Assembly: GCA_009599575.1 (NCBI GenBank)
Contig: VWND01000008.1
Coordinates: 372,001-436,000, forward strand
Direction of reading: 5' to 3'
DNA: 64,000 nucleotides
Source: Blumeriella jaapii
Lineage: Eukaryota > Ascomycota > Leotiomycetes > Helotiales > Drepanopezizaceae
This document shows positions 23,730 to 36,275 of the stretch, piece by piece (positions within the stretch are counted from its first letter, which is position 1; each line of letters begins with the position of its first letter). Made by a program: the position numbers and the translations under genes. The notes below the pieces were generated by a model that made no database searches, had not been told where the DNA came from, and saw only the letters and a list, made by a program, of their open reading frames with translations.

Positions 23730-24810
23730 ACGACAAACGAATAACTATATTAAAATAAAAAGCTTCGCGCAAAATAGCGATAGCGGCTTCGTTATTAAAT
23801 TTAATATAACTTTTAATTTTCAGCCAAATAAAAAAAAAAATAAACAAAAATTGATTGCTTTGCTTAAAAAACAGAATTTTTTTAAATGCATTTGCTTATT
23901 AATTAAAAATATCGAACGATTATTAAAAAACTTAAATCATTTTTGCAATAGTTAAATAAAAAAAAAATGCCGTCCGTACGTAAATTTTTTTGTAAAGCGT
24001 TTTTGGCTGTATCGGAAAAGCGAGAAAAAAAAGTAATTTATACGATTCTGTTCGGTCGCATACTAATCCTGATTAAAACGAAGCTTTAAAATTATATTTT
24101 AAAAAAAAGTGGTAAAATGCTTCGTAACGTTGCCGATGCCATCCGAACTTATAAATTTATCGGGATCGGAAAAAAAAAACAAATGTTTTTTTTTTCTGCG
24201 TTTAAAATGCTCGGTGTATTTTAATTAATAAAAGCTTGTTTTCGGAAATTAGCAAGCTCGGCTTCGCGGTTTTAAATCATTTTTTTTTAAAAAACCTTTT
24301 TTTTCTAATATTATACCGTTTAAATATCCAGCTTTTAAGCGAAATCATTCAGTTTAATCTTAAATAATACTATTATATCGTTTTGCTTTACCGCGTAAGC
24401 GAAAATATCGAGAATTTCTCGAAAGCAAGCTTTTGTATTAGCGATTAAAGCGGCGACGATTTGGTCGAAATATTTAAAATGCCCCAAAATAAAATAATTA
24501 AAAGATTCCGATAATTTAGGATAGTCCGACATAGCTCGTTAAAAAAAAAGCGTGAAATGTATTTTGTTCCGGAATATAAGCAAAAGCAGAACGGGATTTT
24601 TTAAATATAAGTCTTATATTAAAAAAAGTTGTCGTTTCGTAGTTCCGTATCGTGAAAATTATTTTTAAAAAATCGTATATAAAAGTTATTATCGCGATAA
24701 AATTTGTTGATTTTTTATATGCGCAAAAGCAAAACAAAGTTAGCAGGCCTTTTCAGCTCGAGGACTGAAATAAGGATGTCAAAAAGGTTTGATAGTTAAT
24801 ATATTAAGGA
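23730..24810 (-). pseudogene. Element C gag-region remnant
   Basis: This is the part of element C on the far side of the D insertion. Two minus-strand open segments remain (24516-24737 and 24335-24532). The second starts with ATG and reads MSDYPKLSESFNYF. They lie just downstream of the element's 5' LTR, the usual place for gag. No conserved gag motif was recognised, so this rests on position. Confidence 0.5.
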
Positions 24811-24972
24811 TGCGAACGAGCAGAAGGTTCGTAAATAAATTATATTAATTACGAGGTTCTAAATTAAAAATGTCGCGAAGTTTAAAATACAATATGTGCG
24901 GGCTCCGATGTCACGTGATAATAACATGACCTTCGGACCACGTGACCAACGAACTGACGTTTCATCCCCTCA
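24811..24972 (-). repeat. 5' LTR of element C
   Basis: This 162-bp LTR pairs with 12562-12723. Read on the minus strand it keeps a good TGAGGGG start and CGTTCGCA end. It is directly followed on the plus strand by a (TAA)n run and then by element B. Confidence 0.87.
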
Positions 24973-24996
24973 TAATAATAATAATAATAATGATAA
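24973..24996. repeat. (TAA)n spacer between elements C and B
   Basis: TAA repeats ending TGATAA form the target of element B. The sequence directly after the B 3' LTR is again (ATA)n, ending in TGATAATAATGATTCG. Confidence 0.85.
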
Positions 24997-25263
24997 TGTA
25001 AAACGGTGATATCTTGTATTAATAGGAGTTGGTAGTTTTAGCTATGATCGAGGCATGGACCCCTCCGAGACCCCCTGCCACTGACTACTTTCAACAGGTA
25101 TAAGAGCAAAGCACCCCCTTAAATAGTACCATAAGCACGCAATCCAATTTATACTTTTATTTATTTTTTTTTTCCTTTTTTCAATTTTTTCTAGAAATTT
25201 CCTAGACTATTTTATTTACCGATATATGGCCGTATCAGTCTGGTTTTTTTATTTACTTTTACA
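24997..25263 (+). repeat. 5' LTR of element B
   Basis: This 267-bp LTR matches 36010-36276. It is less AT-rich than the 3' copy in its middle (for example GACCCCTCCGAGACCCCC against a T/A-rich version), so the two copies decayed unequally. Confidence 0.92.
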
Positions 25264-25837
25264 TTTAATAATTTACGCAAGGATTTAAATTTCGGTGTTT
25301 CGTTTTTATATATTCGCCGATGCGTTTTTTAAATTCATAATTAAAATCGATTTCGATATTTCGTTATTACGGCTTAAAAGACTTTTTATATGGTGTTGTT
25401 CGCAGCTGCATTATATAAAGGACTTTTAATAGCTTTTTTTATTTTGCGCACAGTTATTAAATTATAAAAATGCAATATATTTCAAAAACGTCTGAAATTA
25501 CGGTCAGGCAATTTTGAACCGTGCGAAGTTTAAAACTCGAAAATCGCTTTTTTATTTAAAAATAACAAATCGAATATTAATTCGTACGCTTCGACCGCTG
25601 CGCTCGGCCTTTTTAAATTAAATCTTTTTTGATCAAACGCCTAGCGAAAACTTAACCTTTTGATTTTACGCTTTGTAATTATAGCAATTACAATTTGCGG
25701 CTTTTTATTAAAAATAGTAAAAAAATGGCTATACGTGTATTGGCCTGAGCTACGGAAAATCGAAATCGTAGATTATATAGCAATATTATATTAATCCAGT
25801 TAATTTACTAAAAAACAAATTTTTTAATATATTATTC

Positions 25838-27350
25838 AAATGTTTAAACGCAATTTTATTTTATTTAATTTTTTTAAAAAACACAAAGATCTTTTTGATA
25901 GCTCCTCTATTAAAAACGATTTTTTTTATACTAAAAACTTATAATCTGTAATTTCAGAAAACATTTATTCGTTTAATTCAAACCTTACCAACACTTTTAT
26001 TAATATTATAGATAACGACGCTTTTCGTTTTTTTATGCGAGGCCGCATGCCCTTTCCTGGCTCTTTTGGTGCACTTTTATTTAGTAGCGTTAATATTACC
26101 GATTTCATCGAAAAATATAAAAAAACTTATAAAAATTTCGGAGTTTTTAAAACTAAAATATTCGATAAACTCTTTCGCTATTATAACCTAATTATTAAAG
26201 ATATTATCAAATCGATAAATAAATGGAAGGCTATTAGGGCTCGAAATTGGCGTAAGCTAGTTAAAATTTTAAAATCGGAATTCCGAAACTACGATCGCTA
26301 GCAAATCCGCGATATTATCGTTTTTTTTAAATAGTTTGTTATAATAATTCGCTAAGCTAAAAAACTCAAAGCTTATTATCGTATTTATACGAGAGTTTTT
26401 AACGTTTTCGTTAACAAAAAGGTTTTAAGCGAGATTAAGCAGAGGAGATTATTTTTACTTGGCCTTTCAACCAGTATTCGCAATAAAACCATTAAGCATT
26501 TTAAAGTTAATAAACAAAACTCTAAAATCTTCGATTAATATTTTAAATTTATGAAATTCGTTTTTAACAAAACCAAAACGAACGTATTATCGAAGCCATA
26601 AACCAAAAGAAATCTTTTTTTCTTATTTACAAAAAAAACGTGGAAGCTTTAATACAAAAACATGCCCAGCCACTAAAAGTTACCGAAATCGCTAAAAAAC
26701 AATTAATTATTATATTATTTAATCGTTTTGCAAAGTTTACAAGCTTGGAAAAGCTTAACAAAAATATCGAAATTTTCGTATTAAAATTTATTAATATTAA
26801 GATTTAAAAATTTCAAAGCAAAATCGAAAGTCTTATGCAGCAGCAAAAGAAACTTTTTTATATTAACTCGGATAATAAAAATAATCAAAATAATTTTTAC
26901 AATAATTATTTTTTTTAAAATACACGAAGCGATTAATCTCGCCAAACTATCGTAAAAGTAATAGCTGCTTAATAGCAACTTTCCCGTATTAGCGATCAAA
27001 ATCAGCAAAACATTAATTACAATAACGATTATTAAAAGAAAAAAAAAAAAACCAACGCGGAAATCAAAATCGCGGCTATTAAAATAATAAAAGTAATTAT
27101 TAAAAAAAACCTCGTGGCTTTAAATATAAATTCTGTGATAATAAAGAAATTTATTGCGAGAAATCTTATATTCGTTTTAAATGCAAAGCGTTTAATTTTT
27201 ATATAAATAATAATATTTGCTATATTAACAAATATAGAGCGATTTACCTCGGACCGACGAAAGCAGAAATAGATTCTTTTAATAAAGCTGAAAATCAGAG
27301 CTGGTTAAATATTATTCGCTTAAAAATGAAAAATACGAAATAGAACGATT
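25838..27350 (+). pseudogene. Element B gag remnant
   Basis: The open segment 26035-26301 reads NITDFIEKYKKTYKNFGVF, then a decayed IKxxxxWKA and LKSEFRNYDR. This matches the capsid pattern of Pezizomycotina gypsy gags (N-[IV]-T-x-F-[IL]-E, W...W, L..E[FY]R..D). A Cys-containing segment near 27125-27225 may be the zinc knuckle remnant. Stops are TAA/TAG. Confidence 0.7.
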
Positions 27351-27858
27351 ATTTAAAAAACAGGAAAAATGCAAAAACGATTTTTATTAATAAAAAAAAA
27401 ATATTTCAAAAAGCGTACTAATTAAAAAAAAAACCTTTATCTTAAGCGTAAGTAAAATTCAAATGTATAAATAAAAAACAAATATATATATTGCTAATAC
27501 GAATATCGCATCTGCGAATATTATAGCTGCATAATTAAGCCAGCGAATTATAAAAAAGCAAAATGCTTTTGTTTTATTCGTTAAACCGATTGATATAAAA
27601 AAAAACGTCAGAATCGAAAAAGAAAAAGATTTTGAAATTCGAAAAAAAACCGATAAAACTATTAAAAGAACGCTAATAATAGAAGAAATTAACGACGATA
27701 TAAAAGATATCGATACCGATATTCCGGTTAAATTATTTAAAAAGTACCAGCTTTTAAGCGCCTATTATTAATGCGAAGCGAAAAATAAATCGACAAATAT
27801 ATTAGCTCCGAAGCCGTCGACGAAATTATTAAAAAAAATTATAAAACAAAAAATTAAA

Positions 27859-28464
27859 TTGAAATTCAGCGATTTATTTAATATAAAAAAGAGATTCGAC
27901 AAAATTATTAACAAACAAATCCTTATATTAAAAAAAAACGAAAAAATTGAAATCATTCGAAAAGGAAACGATTTTAAATTAAAAAAAAATCAAAAAGAAA
28001 TTTACAACACCGTAATCAATTTAGCCGATAGGAAAAAATCTTCGGAAAAAATCAGCTTTTTGGCCCTCGCTATAAAAACCCAAAAGTCAAAACGACGAAA
28101 CTGCTTTTATACGGCTATAAAAGCACTAAAAATAAAAACGATATTCGAAAAAAATACGACCGCCCTTGCTTTATTCGATAATGGAACCGAAATCAATTAT
28201 ATAAACCAGGAAACAGCCGAAGCTAATAATATTTCGATTATTATCGACAAACGAATAATTTACACGACCGTTAATAAAAATACTATTAAGTTTAATAAAA
28301 TTATACGAAATATAAAAGTCGATATTAAAAATATTATTACTTATAAAAACTTTTTAATAATAAAAAAATGCTTTTATTTTATTATTTTTAAAATGCTCTG
28401 GATCCTGGAAAGTTTCGTCAGCTTTAAATATACCGAGAACGGCCAAATAAAAGCTTTTTTCTGA
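27859..28464 (+). pseudogene. Element B retropepsin region remnant
   Basis: This is the longest surviving open stretch in the element, about 200 codons and Lys/Ile/Asn-rich. It contains ALALFDNGTEINYI, which matches the retropepsin active site (D-S/T-G-[TA]) with an Asn in the second position. It ends before RT begins. Confidence 0.7.
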
Positions 28465-28608
28465 AACTGAAACCGATTCTTCCAAGGCCAAATCATCGTC
28501 GCCGGCGACAAAGTTTTTTTAATCGACGTTTTATCGGAAAACGAATAGCCGGCTTTAATTTCAGAACAGACGCTAAGCTACAAAATCTGAAAAATACTCG
28601 GCTAAAAG

Positions 28609-28643
28609 CATTCGCGTTACCAATCGAGATGGCACCGCGAATG
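28609..28643 (+). repeat. 35-bp mini-repeat, copy 1
   Basis: Ends are CATTCGCG and CGCGAATG, perfect 8-bp inverted repeats around a 19-bp middle. It sits at the protease-RT junction of element B. Confidence 0.65.
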
Positions 28644-30554
28644 AAATTAGCTAATATTAATATTTTTGGCTATTAATTCGAAAATAAAAGTTCCGAAGAT
28701 TTCGTTTTCGTATTAAATAAATCCGATTTATATATTCTATTTTTTTATATTAATATCAGCATTTTTTACAAGCGCAAGGCTAATAAAATACGATTCGTAA
28801 ATCTTAGCGAATCCGATGGAAATATCTCCGGAAAAATAAACGATTAGTTTAAAAAAAATAAAGTAATAAAACTATTTTAATTAATTATTAGCGAATTCGA
28901 AGAATTTATTATCGGCCGATTTTTCAGCTTATTATTTGACAGCCGATTTATAAAAAAACGATTTAATAATTTAGCAATCGAAACTTAATTTTTATTAAAA
29001 AAGAAAAAGATTTTATACAAAGTTTTACGCAATCGAAAAAAAGCTATAGCTTTCGATTTTACCGAAATAAGTTAATTCAGCTTTAACGTTACGCTTTATA
29101 TCGATATTAAAACCGTGCTTTACGAAGCCTGGCAAAAAAAAATCTTTTTAATTTTTAAAGCTTTTTAAAATAAAATAATCGAAATGCTAAAAAAACGAAT
29201 TAAGCAAAAAATCCTCGAATTTTGCTACGGCTTATACAAAAACAAATAGTTTATCGTTGCAAAAAAAAGAAAAGCATTTACAAACTTATTATCGCAGTCG
29301 TCGAAATAAACAAAGTAACGATACGAAACGCTAACGTGCTATTTAACGTCGATTAATTTTCGAACGAATTTGCAAAATTAATAATCGTATTCTTTTTCGA
29401 CCTGTTTTTCGGCTACGATCATTTGGTATTTAACCCACGATTTCGAAATATAATAGCAATTCAAATTCTAATCGGTTTGCTGCGTATAACCAAAGTATTT
29501 ATAAAAGTTATTAATTCAGTCGCTCAATTCGTAAAAGTCGTATACAAAATCTTTATGATTTGCATTTTTGATATTATTTTTTTTTACGTTGACGACGTCG
29601 GAATAAAAAGCTTCAGATTATATTATAATAATAAAAAAATCTTTTCTAAAGTTCGACGCTATATAATAAAACATATCTAAAACATCGATAAAATTATAGT
29701 TTGCTTCGAAAAAGCTAAAGCTATTATTGGCTTTCGATTAAAATTTTGTATATCCGAAATAAATATCGTCGGTTATATAATTGATAGCGCTAACCGTTAT
29801 TTTTAACGGAAAAAAATTAAAAAGATTTGCGAATAAAAAAAGTATAAGGATATTACCGAAGCTAAAGCTTTTATTAGCGTTATGATTTATTACCGCAATT
29901 AAATTAAAAACTTTTTTCAGAAAGCTGCATTTATTTACGCTACGATAAAAAAAAAAATCGATTTCGTTTAGGAAAAAAAGCAGAGCAAAATTATAAAAGT
30001 TTTTAAAAACGACTTTTTATCGGCTTTATTATTTATGCGGATCGATTATAGCTTAAACGCAAAAAAAATTATTTTGATTATCGACGCTAATATTTTCGAT
30101 TAAAAAGCTGTATTATAACAAATCGACGAAAACAAAAAACGATATTTTTTACGATTCGAAAGCGGCCTATAATTTTTCGCTAAAACACGCTACGATGCTA
30201 TTAAACGAAAATATCGAAGCGTTTTTAAAATAATAAAAAAGATAAAAAGCGAATTATACGATATGCATTTTATTTTAAAAACGGACGCAAAAGTCTTTAT
30301 CGATTAATTAAATAAAAAAGCTAATAATTTGCTAAAAGCATTCGTTATTAATTAAATAGCTTGGATGCGATTTATAAACTTCGAAATCAGATATATTAAA
30401 AAAATAATTAATACAGCGGCAAACGGCTTTTCCAAACGAAAACGTTTTTATTCGTTTGATTTCGCTGAATAAAGCGAACAAAATATTAACGAATAGATCG
30501 CTGACGAAATCGGCTGCTTCGCTATTTGCGCTTTAAATTTTATAAAGCCGAATT

Positions 30555-30589
30555 TATTCGCGTTGCTATTTCGGCTGGCATTGCGAATA
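30555..30589 (+). repeat. 35-bp mini-repeat, copy 2
   Basis: Ends are TATTCGCG and TGCGAATA, the RIP-mutated form of the inverted ends. The middle TTGCTATTTCGGCTGGCA closely matches copy 3. Confidence 0.65.
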
Positions 30590-30617
30590 AAAAACATTAA
30601 TTTTCGGGCCGAAAAAG

Positions 30618-30652
30618 CATTCGCGTTATTATTTCGGCTAGCACCGCGAATG
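30618..30652 (+). repeat. 35-bp mini-repeat, copy 3
   Basis: Ends are CATTCGCG and CGCGAATG. The middle is TTATTATTTCGGCTAGCA. It lies 63 bp after copy 2 in the same frame. Confidence 0.65.
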
Positions 30653-32649
30653 GATTTGACCGAAAACGATCGGAATAAACCGATTAGCGACGAAAATAAA
30701 TTTTTAATCGATAATTACAAAACCGACGACTTTTATTTAATCGCATATTATTTAATTATTTTGTTTAAATCATTTAGCGTGCCAAACTATTAATTTAAAT
30801 TATTTAAAAACCAGGCTTTCGATTATATTTTAGCCGATAAAAAACTGTATAAAATAAAAAATAATATATATTAAAAACGCTTAGTAATAAATAATAAAGC
30901 TAATAAATTTTAAGTTATAAAAAAAGCCTACGAAAAAGTATTTTATCGAAAAGCTAAAGCTATTTATCACCGAATCAAAAACGATTTTTAATAAAAAAAA
31001 TGCTTCGAAAATTGCAAAGCCTTCGTTAAAAGCTGCATTTTTTGTCAAAAACGAAAACCTGGCCGAAAAAAAAACTTATTATATCCGACGTGGTCTTTTG
31101 GAATTTAGAAAAAAATTAATCTCGACGTTATACGCGTACCGATTACCGATCGCGGTTATACGTGTTTTATGCTCGCTATCGACGACCTGTTTGAATAACT
31201 TGAAAAAAAACCTTTTCGAAACGCTATTTTCGAAATTATAACGATTTTTTTTTAAAAAAACGTAATATATCGATACGGTTTATTTAATAAATTGAACGTC
31301 GATAATAAACCCGAAAACAAAAGCGTTATCGAAACTTTCACAAAAAAATACGGGATTCAGCGTATTCAAATCTTAGCTTATAATTCGAAAAGCAACGGAT
31401 CCGTTAAACAAAGCTATAAAAATATTTTCGACGGCTTTTTAAAAGCTATTCGAAAAAGCTATAAACGTTGGTCGCGGAAATTTTCGGAAATGCTTTTTGC
31501 TATACGCATATATATACACGCTTTTATTAAAATAACTTTATTTTTCATTTAGTACGGCAAAAACGCTCGACTGCTTTTAAAAACAAAATGGCCTGTATAA
31601 AAGCTTTATAACGTAATTAAAATAAAAACGAAAGCTAATCTATTAATAATAAAATTTAAATAGCTAAATTACCGCGATATAAATATAAAAAAAATAATTT
31701 TAAAAAAAAAAAAGTATAAGAAAGCAGCTAAAAAAATCTGAAATAAAACCAAAGTTTTAAAAAAAATACTAATTAAAAAAAAAATCTGATTTTAGTTTAC
31801 AACGTTTAGCGCGCTATCGACAAATCGGCCGATATTAAGTTTAATTATAAATAGCTCGGACCTTACGAAATATACGAGGCCGAATTAAATAAAAGCTATT
31901 ATAAACTTACGAAATTCGATGAAACAAAACTGAAAAGAACGTTCGCCGCTAACCGGTTAAAACGATTTTACAAAAAAAACCAGCAAATCTATCCTTTGGA
32001 TTCTGAATCAGAAAGCGATTCCGATTCCAGCGATTCCGACGACTCCGACCAAAGCGACTATACTTTTGAAAAAAAAAAAACCTTTGGAAAAGTTTGAAAG
32101 CAACCGAACGATAACCCCGCTGCTGAAACCATAGTTTAAGTCGTGATTTCACTTATAATCGAAAAAAAAAAAAATGTTTACAAAATTGTTTATTAACTGT
32201 TTTATTATTTTTATTATTTATTGTTTTTCTTTTTATTATATACTGTTCTATTGTTTTTGTTTTGCTTTGCTTATATATAATCTAATTATTTTATTTATTT
32301 TTAAAACCTTTTTTTATATTGTTTAGAACATTTATTATATTTTTTTTTATTTGATTATATTTTTGTTTATTAAAACAAAAGCTTTGTATATGTTTAAGCC
32401 ATATATCTGATATATTTATATTATTCGCATATTTTACGAAAACTATTTTTTATGCATTTTATTATATGCTATTTTTTGTATTATTTATTTTTTTCGCTGT
32501 TTTAAACGGATGCCTGCCTAAACAGTTATAATTTATTAAAAAAACAGTATGCGGATTCCCATGATTTTTAAATATAAATATCTTACAGTCTCCGTATTTT
32601 TTCTTAATTATTTTTTAACAAATACAATATACTTTTCTAATTAATATAC

Positions 32650-35600
32650 TTATCGATATTATATCGTTTCTTAAGCAAAGCGTTGCTAAATTTGGCAAGC
32701 TTATTTTTAATCTATTTTAGAACGGAATTATTATACGCAACTTTTCCGAATTTAAGCAAGCATATAATATCGCTATTTTAAATTAACAAACAGCTTTCGT
32801 AAAAACGTTTATAAAACAATTCGATATAATAATTAAAAACGTTAACGAATTTTTATTCGATTACGAAAGCTTCGTTAAAATTAAATTCGTTTGCAAAAGT
32901 TTTAATTACGATAAATTCCTGCTAAATTACGATAACGCTTTAAAAGCTTTCGCCGGAGCAAAAAAAGCTCGAAATAATAAAAAAAAGATAACAGACCGAA
33001 TTTTACGCTTTTTGTTAAATCAACGAAAAAAAAATATTTAAAAATACGTTTTAGCAAAATCACCGGTATTATTTTATTTCGGCATTTCGTTTGTTTTTTC
33101 GAAACTATTATTTTTATTAAAAAAAAAATCTGGATATTAAACGCTTATATTTTTAAAGCGCAAATCCTGAAAGTTAACAATTTAAAAACCCGCAGGTTTA
33201 TAAATCTTTTTACAGCTGTTTGCAAATTAATCGACGACGCTATGCAATCGTCAGAAAAAGTTTTAGTCGGCTGCGAAACCTTAAGTCTGACCTTTTTTTA
33301 AAACAAAAGATTAAGCGTCGTTAAATGCGGCATTTTTATACCAAAGAAAAAAAACGACGCTATTTCGATATTTTAAATTTACGACGACGAAAAAAACAAA
33401 AAAGCTAATATTATTTTCGTTCAGTTCGAAAAAACATACGCGATAGCAATTAATACTTTTAAAACAGCTAAAATAATTCAGCGATTTCCATTTTTAATTA
33501 TCGAAAACGAATTAAAAAACGAAATCAAAAGCGTGATAGCAAACAATCGTTTATTCGAATACAAAAAGCTTATTGTATTTGTAAAAACGATTTCGAAAAA
33601 AATAAAAATAAAAAACGTAAAAAAGCGCGCCGATATTTTCGAAATCTTTTTTATTCGGAAAAGAAAATTATTCGCGTCGCCAGCAGAAAAAGCATCGCGA
33701 ATGAAAACAGCCGGAAATCAACGCCGAGCTATAAGCTTTAAGCTAATTAATAAAAAACGCGACGATTTTACAAAATCAGATTTAAAAAACCTTAGCATTC
33801 CGAAAAAAAAAAATTCAAACGATTTTAAATTTAATTTTTCGAAATTAAATACGCAAATATTAAAAACGCTTACTGCGTTTAAAAACGTCGAACCGCTAAT
33901 ATTTTAGATTTTGATAAAAGCATTTAAAATTTCGATTATTATACGACTCGACCGAAAAAATCTAGAAAAAAATATCGAAATTATCGCGGAAGAAATTATA
34001 CAAAAGATATAAAATCAAATTATTTTGTTTAAAACTTTCGCTTTCGACGACGAAACAATTCAGAAATTTTATTTCGACATTTTTATATAAAAGCCAAATG
34101 AATCCGTCAGCTTTTTTTCTTTTGCTTCGAACGAAAACTGAATCAAGTCTTTTTCGGAAAATTGCAAATGTAATACGCCGGAATAAATAAAAAAGATTTT
34201 TAAAAACGGCGATCCGTTTTTATTCGAGCTTTTTTTCGCTAAAAAACTTCGATTTTTTAATTTCGTTTTTACGAATAACGTTAACGTTAAAAAAAACGGC
34301 AAATTCTGCTATTTTCACGTGCGCTGTTACGCGGCGTATTGCGATTTGATTACAAAAAAAATTGACGTTGTCGGCTTCGCTAATCGATTCGCTGTTATTA
34401 AAAACTCGAATTACGACGTGTTCGAAATTAATTTTAATAATTAATTTATATTCCGACGAAAAACTGCGAAAATTATTTAAGCGCGTGCTAAAGCTTATTT
34501 AGGCTACGCAAATTTTAAAGCAAATCCCAAAGCTTTCAGCGCGATTATAAAATTCGATTAAAACGTAGAAAAATGGAAGCAACGAATATTTTTAAAAGCC
34601 GACTTTTTTGGCTTTTCAACCGAAAGTATTTTTTAGAATCTATTCGAATTAAGCTGCGAATTCGTTAATTACGTAAGGTTTTATAACGAAAAAAACAAGC
34701 CATTGTTGCATTTTATAAAAAAAAAAATAGTTATATACAAGTATTATTTCCGATTAATTAAAACTCAAAAAGCGTTTATAACTTTTTTTGCTAATATGTT
34801 TTATAATTTTATTTAATAAGCTTTTAAAATGCACCCCGGCTTTTACCTCGCTGCTTTAATTATCCGGAATTTTGGAAACTGCCGTTTCGTAGTATATTTT
34901 AACGTTTCGATCGCTTCAGGTTTCGCTGGCTCCGAGCGTATTATAATTACAAAGTTCGATATCGCCGATTTTTAAAAAAAGGAAAAAATCGAAAACCTTA
35001 CCGACGCCATTTTCGATTATTACGTTCTGTTTGCATTCGCATACAATTCGGAAATAATCGAAGTTTATTTGCAATTATATTACGACGCCAAGCTAATTAA
35101 AACCATTTAAAAAAGCTTAATTTTCTTGTATTTCAGCGCGTTTAAAACAATGGCCTCGGCTATTTTATCGGATTACGAAACCGAAAGCTACGAAATAAAA
35201 AATAAAATAATTTTTATCAGCTTTTCGATTAAGCAAAAGGTTTTTGTTAAATTCAGAATTTAAAAAACCGACGGCGCGATGCTAATTTACTCGAACAATT
35301 ATACGGCGCAGAAATACAAAAATTATTTCGAAAACGATAATCCGATAAATAATTTAATATTATTTATATTGCGGCGAAAACAATTATAGCATTTTCGATA
35401 GTTTCGATTGCAAACGATTATTTCCGAATTATTTCGTAAAATAGTTTCTTTTACAAGCCTCGGAGCCTTTTTAAAAGCATTCGTCGATAAACAACCGTGA
35501 TCCGATTTATTAGTTTTACGAAAAGCAAAAGCGTTAATCGGTTTTAATTACGACGAATTAATCGATTATTTTTACGATTTTAATACAAAACTTTTTAGCG

Positions 35601-35863
35601 CTTTTTGCAAAGCGTGGAACCACGTTTAAAAACTGAAATTTATTATTTACGAAGAAAAGTCGTAAAAAGCATTCGTCGCGGCGATATTTAATAATATTAT
35701 CGACGAAAAGGTTATTAAAACGTTCGTAGATCTAAACGATATTTCGATTAATATTTTATTAAGCTATTTTTCAAAAAAGCAAAATGAACAAAATAATTTA
35801 AACGATAAGCGAAACGCTATCCTTCCGCAGAAGCCAATAGCAAAAAAACCAAAAACGGGTTAA
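32650..35863 (+). pseudogene. Extra ORF of element B, downstream of integrase, unknown product
   Basis: One plus-strand frame is coding-like for about 1,070 codons, broken almost only by TAA/TAG, as expected from RIP of CAA/CAG glutamine codons. The longest uninterrupted piece is 33533-33907. Other clean stretches contain YFHVRCYAAYCDLI (about 34311-34352), FNVSIASGFAGSERIIITKF (about 34900-34960) and KALIGFNYDELIDYFYDF (about 35528-35580). The composition is not transmembrane-like, so an envelope protein is not obvious. It is separated from pol by about 500 bp of T/A-rich DNA and ends about 150 bp before the 3' LTR. I do not recognise the family. It may be a captured host gene, a second element's ORF or a standard third ORF of a large gypsy lineage. 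Confidence 0.6.
33669..33703 (+). repeat. 35-bp mini-repeat, copy 4
   Basis: Ends are TATTCGCG and CGCGAATG. The middle differs (TCGCCAGCAGAAAAAGCA). It lies inside the extra ORF of element B. Confidence 0.55.
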
Positions 35864-36009
35864 AAAACCGAAAAAATATAAAGCTAAAAAGTTTAGTTTA
35901 TAATTAATTAGTTTTTAAATTATATAAGATAAATTAAATTGTATTTATTAAAATTATATTTTTTTTTGATCGTAGTCAGAAACGACTACGTATATTATTT
36001 GAGATAGGA

Positions 36010-36275
36010 TGTAAAACGGTAATATTTTGTATTAATAAAAATTAATAATTTTAGCTATAATCGAGGCATAAATCCTTCCGAGATTTTTTGCTATTAATTA
36101 TTTTCAACAGATATAAAAGCAAGATATCCTTTTAGATAGTACCATAGGCACGCAGTTTAATTTATATTTTCACTTATTCTTTTTTTCCTTTTTTTAGTTT
36201 CTTTTAGAAATTCCCTAGACTATTTTACCCACCGACATGTGGCCGTATCAGTCTGGTTTTCCTACCTACTTTTAC

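Larger units (their letters stand above)
12562..24972 (-). mobile_element. Element C: RIP-decayed Ty3/gypsy LTR retrotransposon, split by element D
   Basis: Two direct repeats of exactly 162 bp (12562-12723 and 24811-24972) flank a minus-strand gag-pol body. Subtracting element D and its 5-bp target duplication leaves about 6.0 kb, a usual Ty3/gypsy size. Read on the minus strand the LTR begins TGAGGGGATG and ends TTCGCA. The pol part lies at 12.7-17.3 kb and the gag part at 23.7-24.8 kb, both on the minus strand, which fits one element interrupted by D. Nearly every frame is closed by TAA/TAG codons, as RIP predicts. No matching target duplication was found: the flank is AGGG on the left and TAATA on the right. 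Confidence 0.85.
28470..32130 (+). pseudogene. Element B pol remnant: RT, RNase H, integrase, acidic tail
   Basis: RT shows FFYVDDVGIKS at about 29578-29610. RNase H shows LKTDAKVFID at about 30277-30306 and NTAANGFSKRKR at about 30412-30450. Integrase shows a His/Cys zinc region with CFENCKAFVKSCIFCQKRK near 31003-31060, then NVDNKPENKS at 31295-31324 and YNSKSNGSVKQSYKNIFD further on. After integrase the protein ends in a Ser/Asp/Glu-rich tail at about 31990-32065. There is no chromodomain like that of element D. RIP stops occur throughout. Confidence 0.8.

Noticed and set aside
25838..32130. Programmed frameshift between gag-protease and RT-integrase in element B
   Set aside because: The surviving pieces do differ in frame, but the frame also changes again at the acidic tail. 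Small indels in the many A-runs explain this as well, so no programmed signal can be claimed.
32650..35863. Reading the extra ORF of element B as an envelope gene
   Set aside because: The position fits, but no signal peptide, transmembrane anchor or cleavage site is visible, so I left it as unknown.
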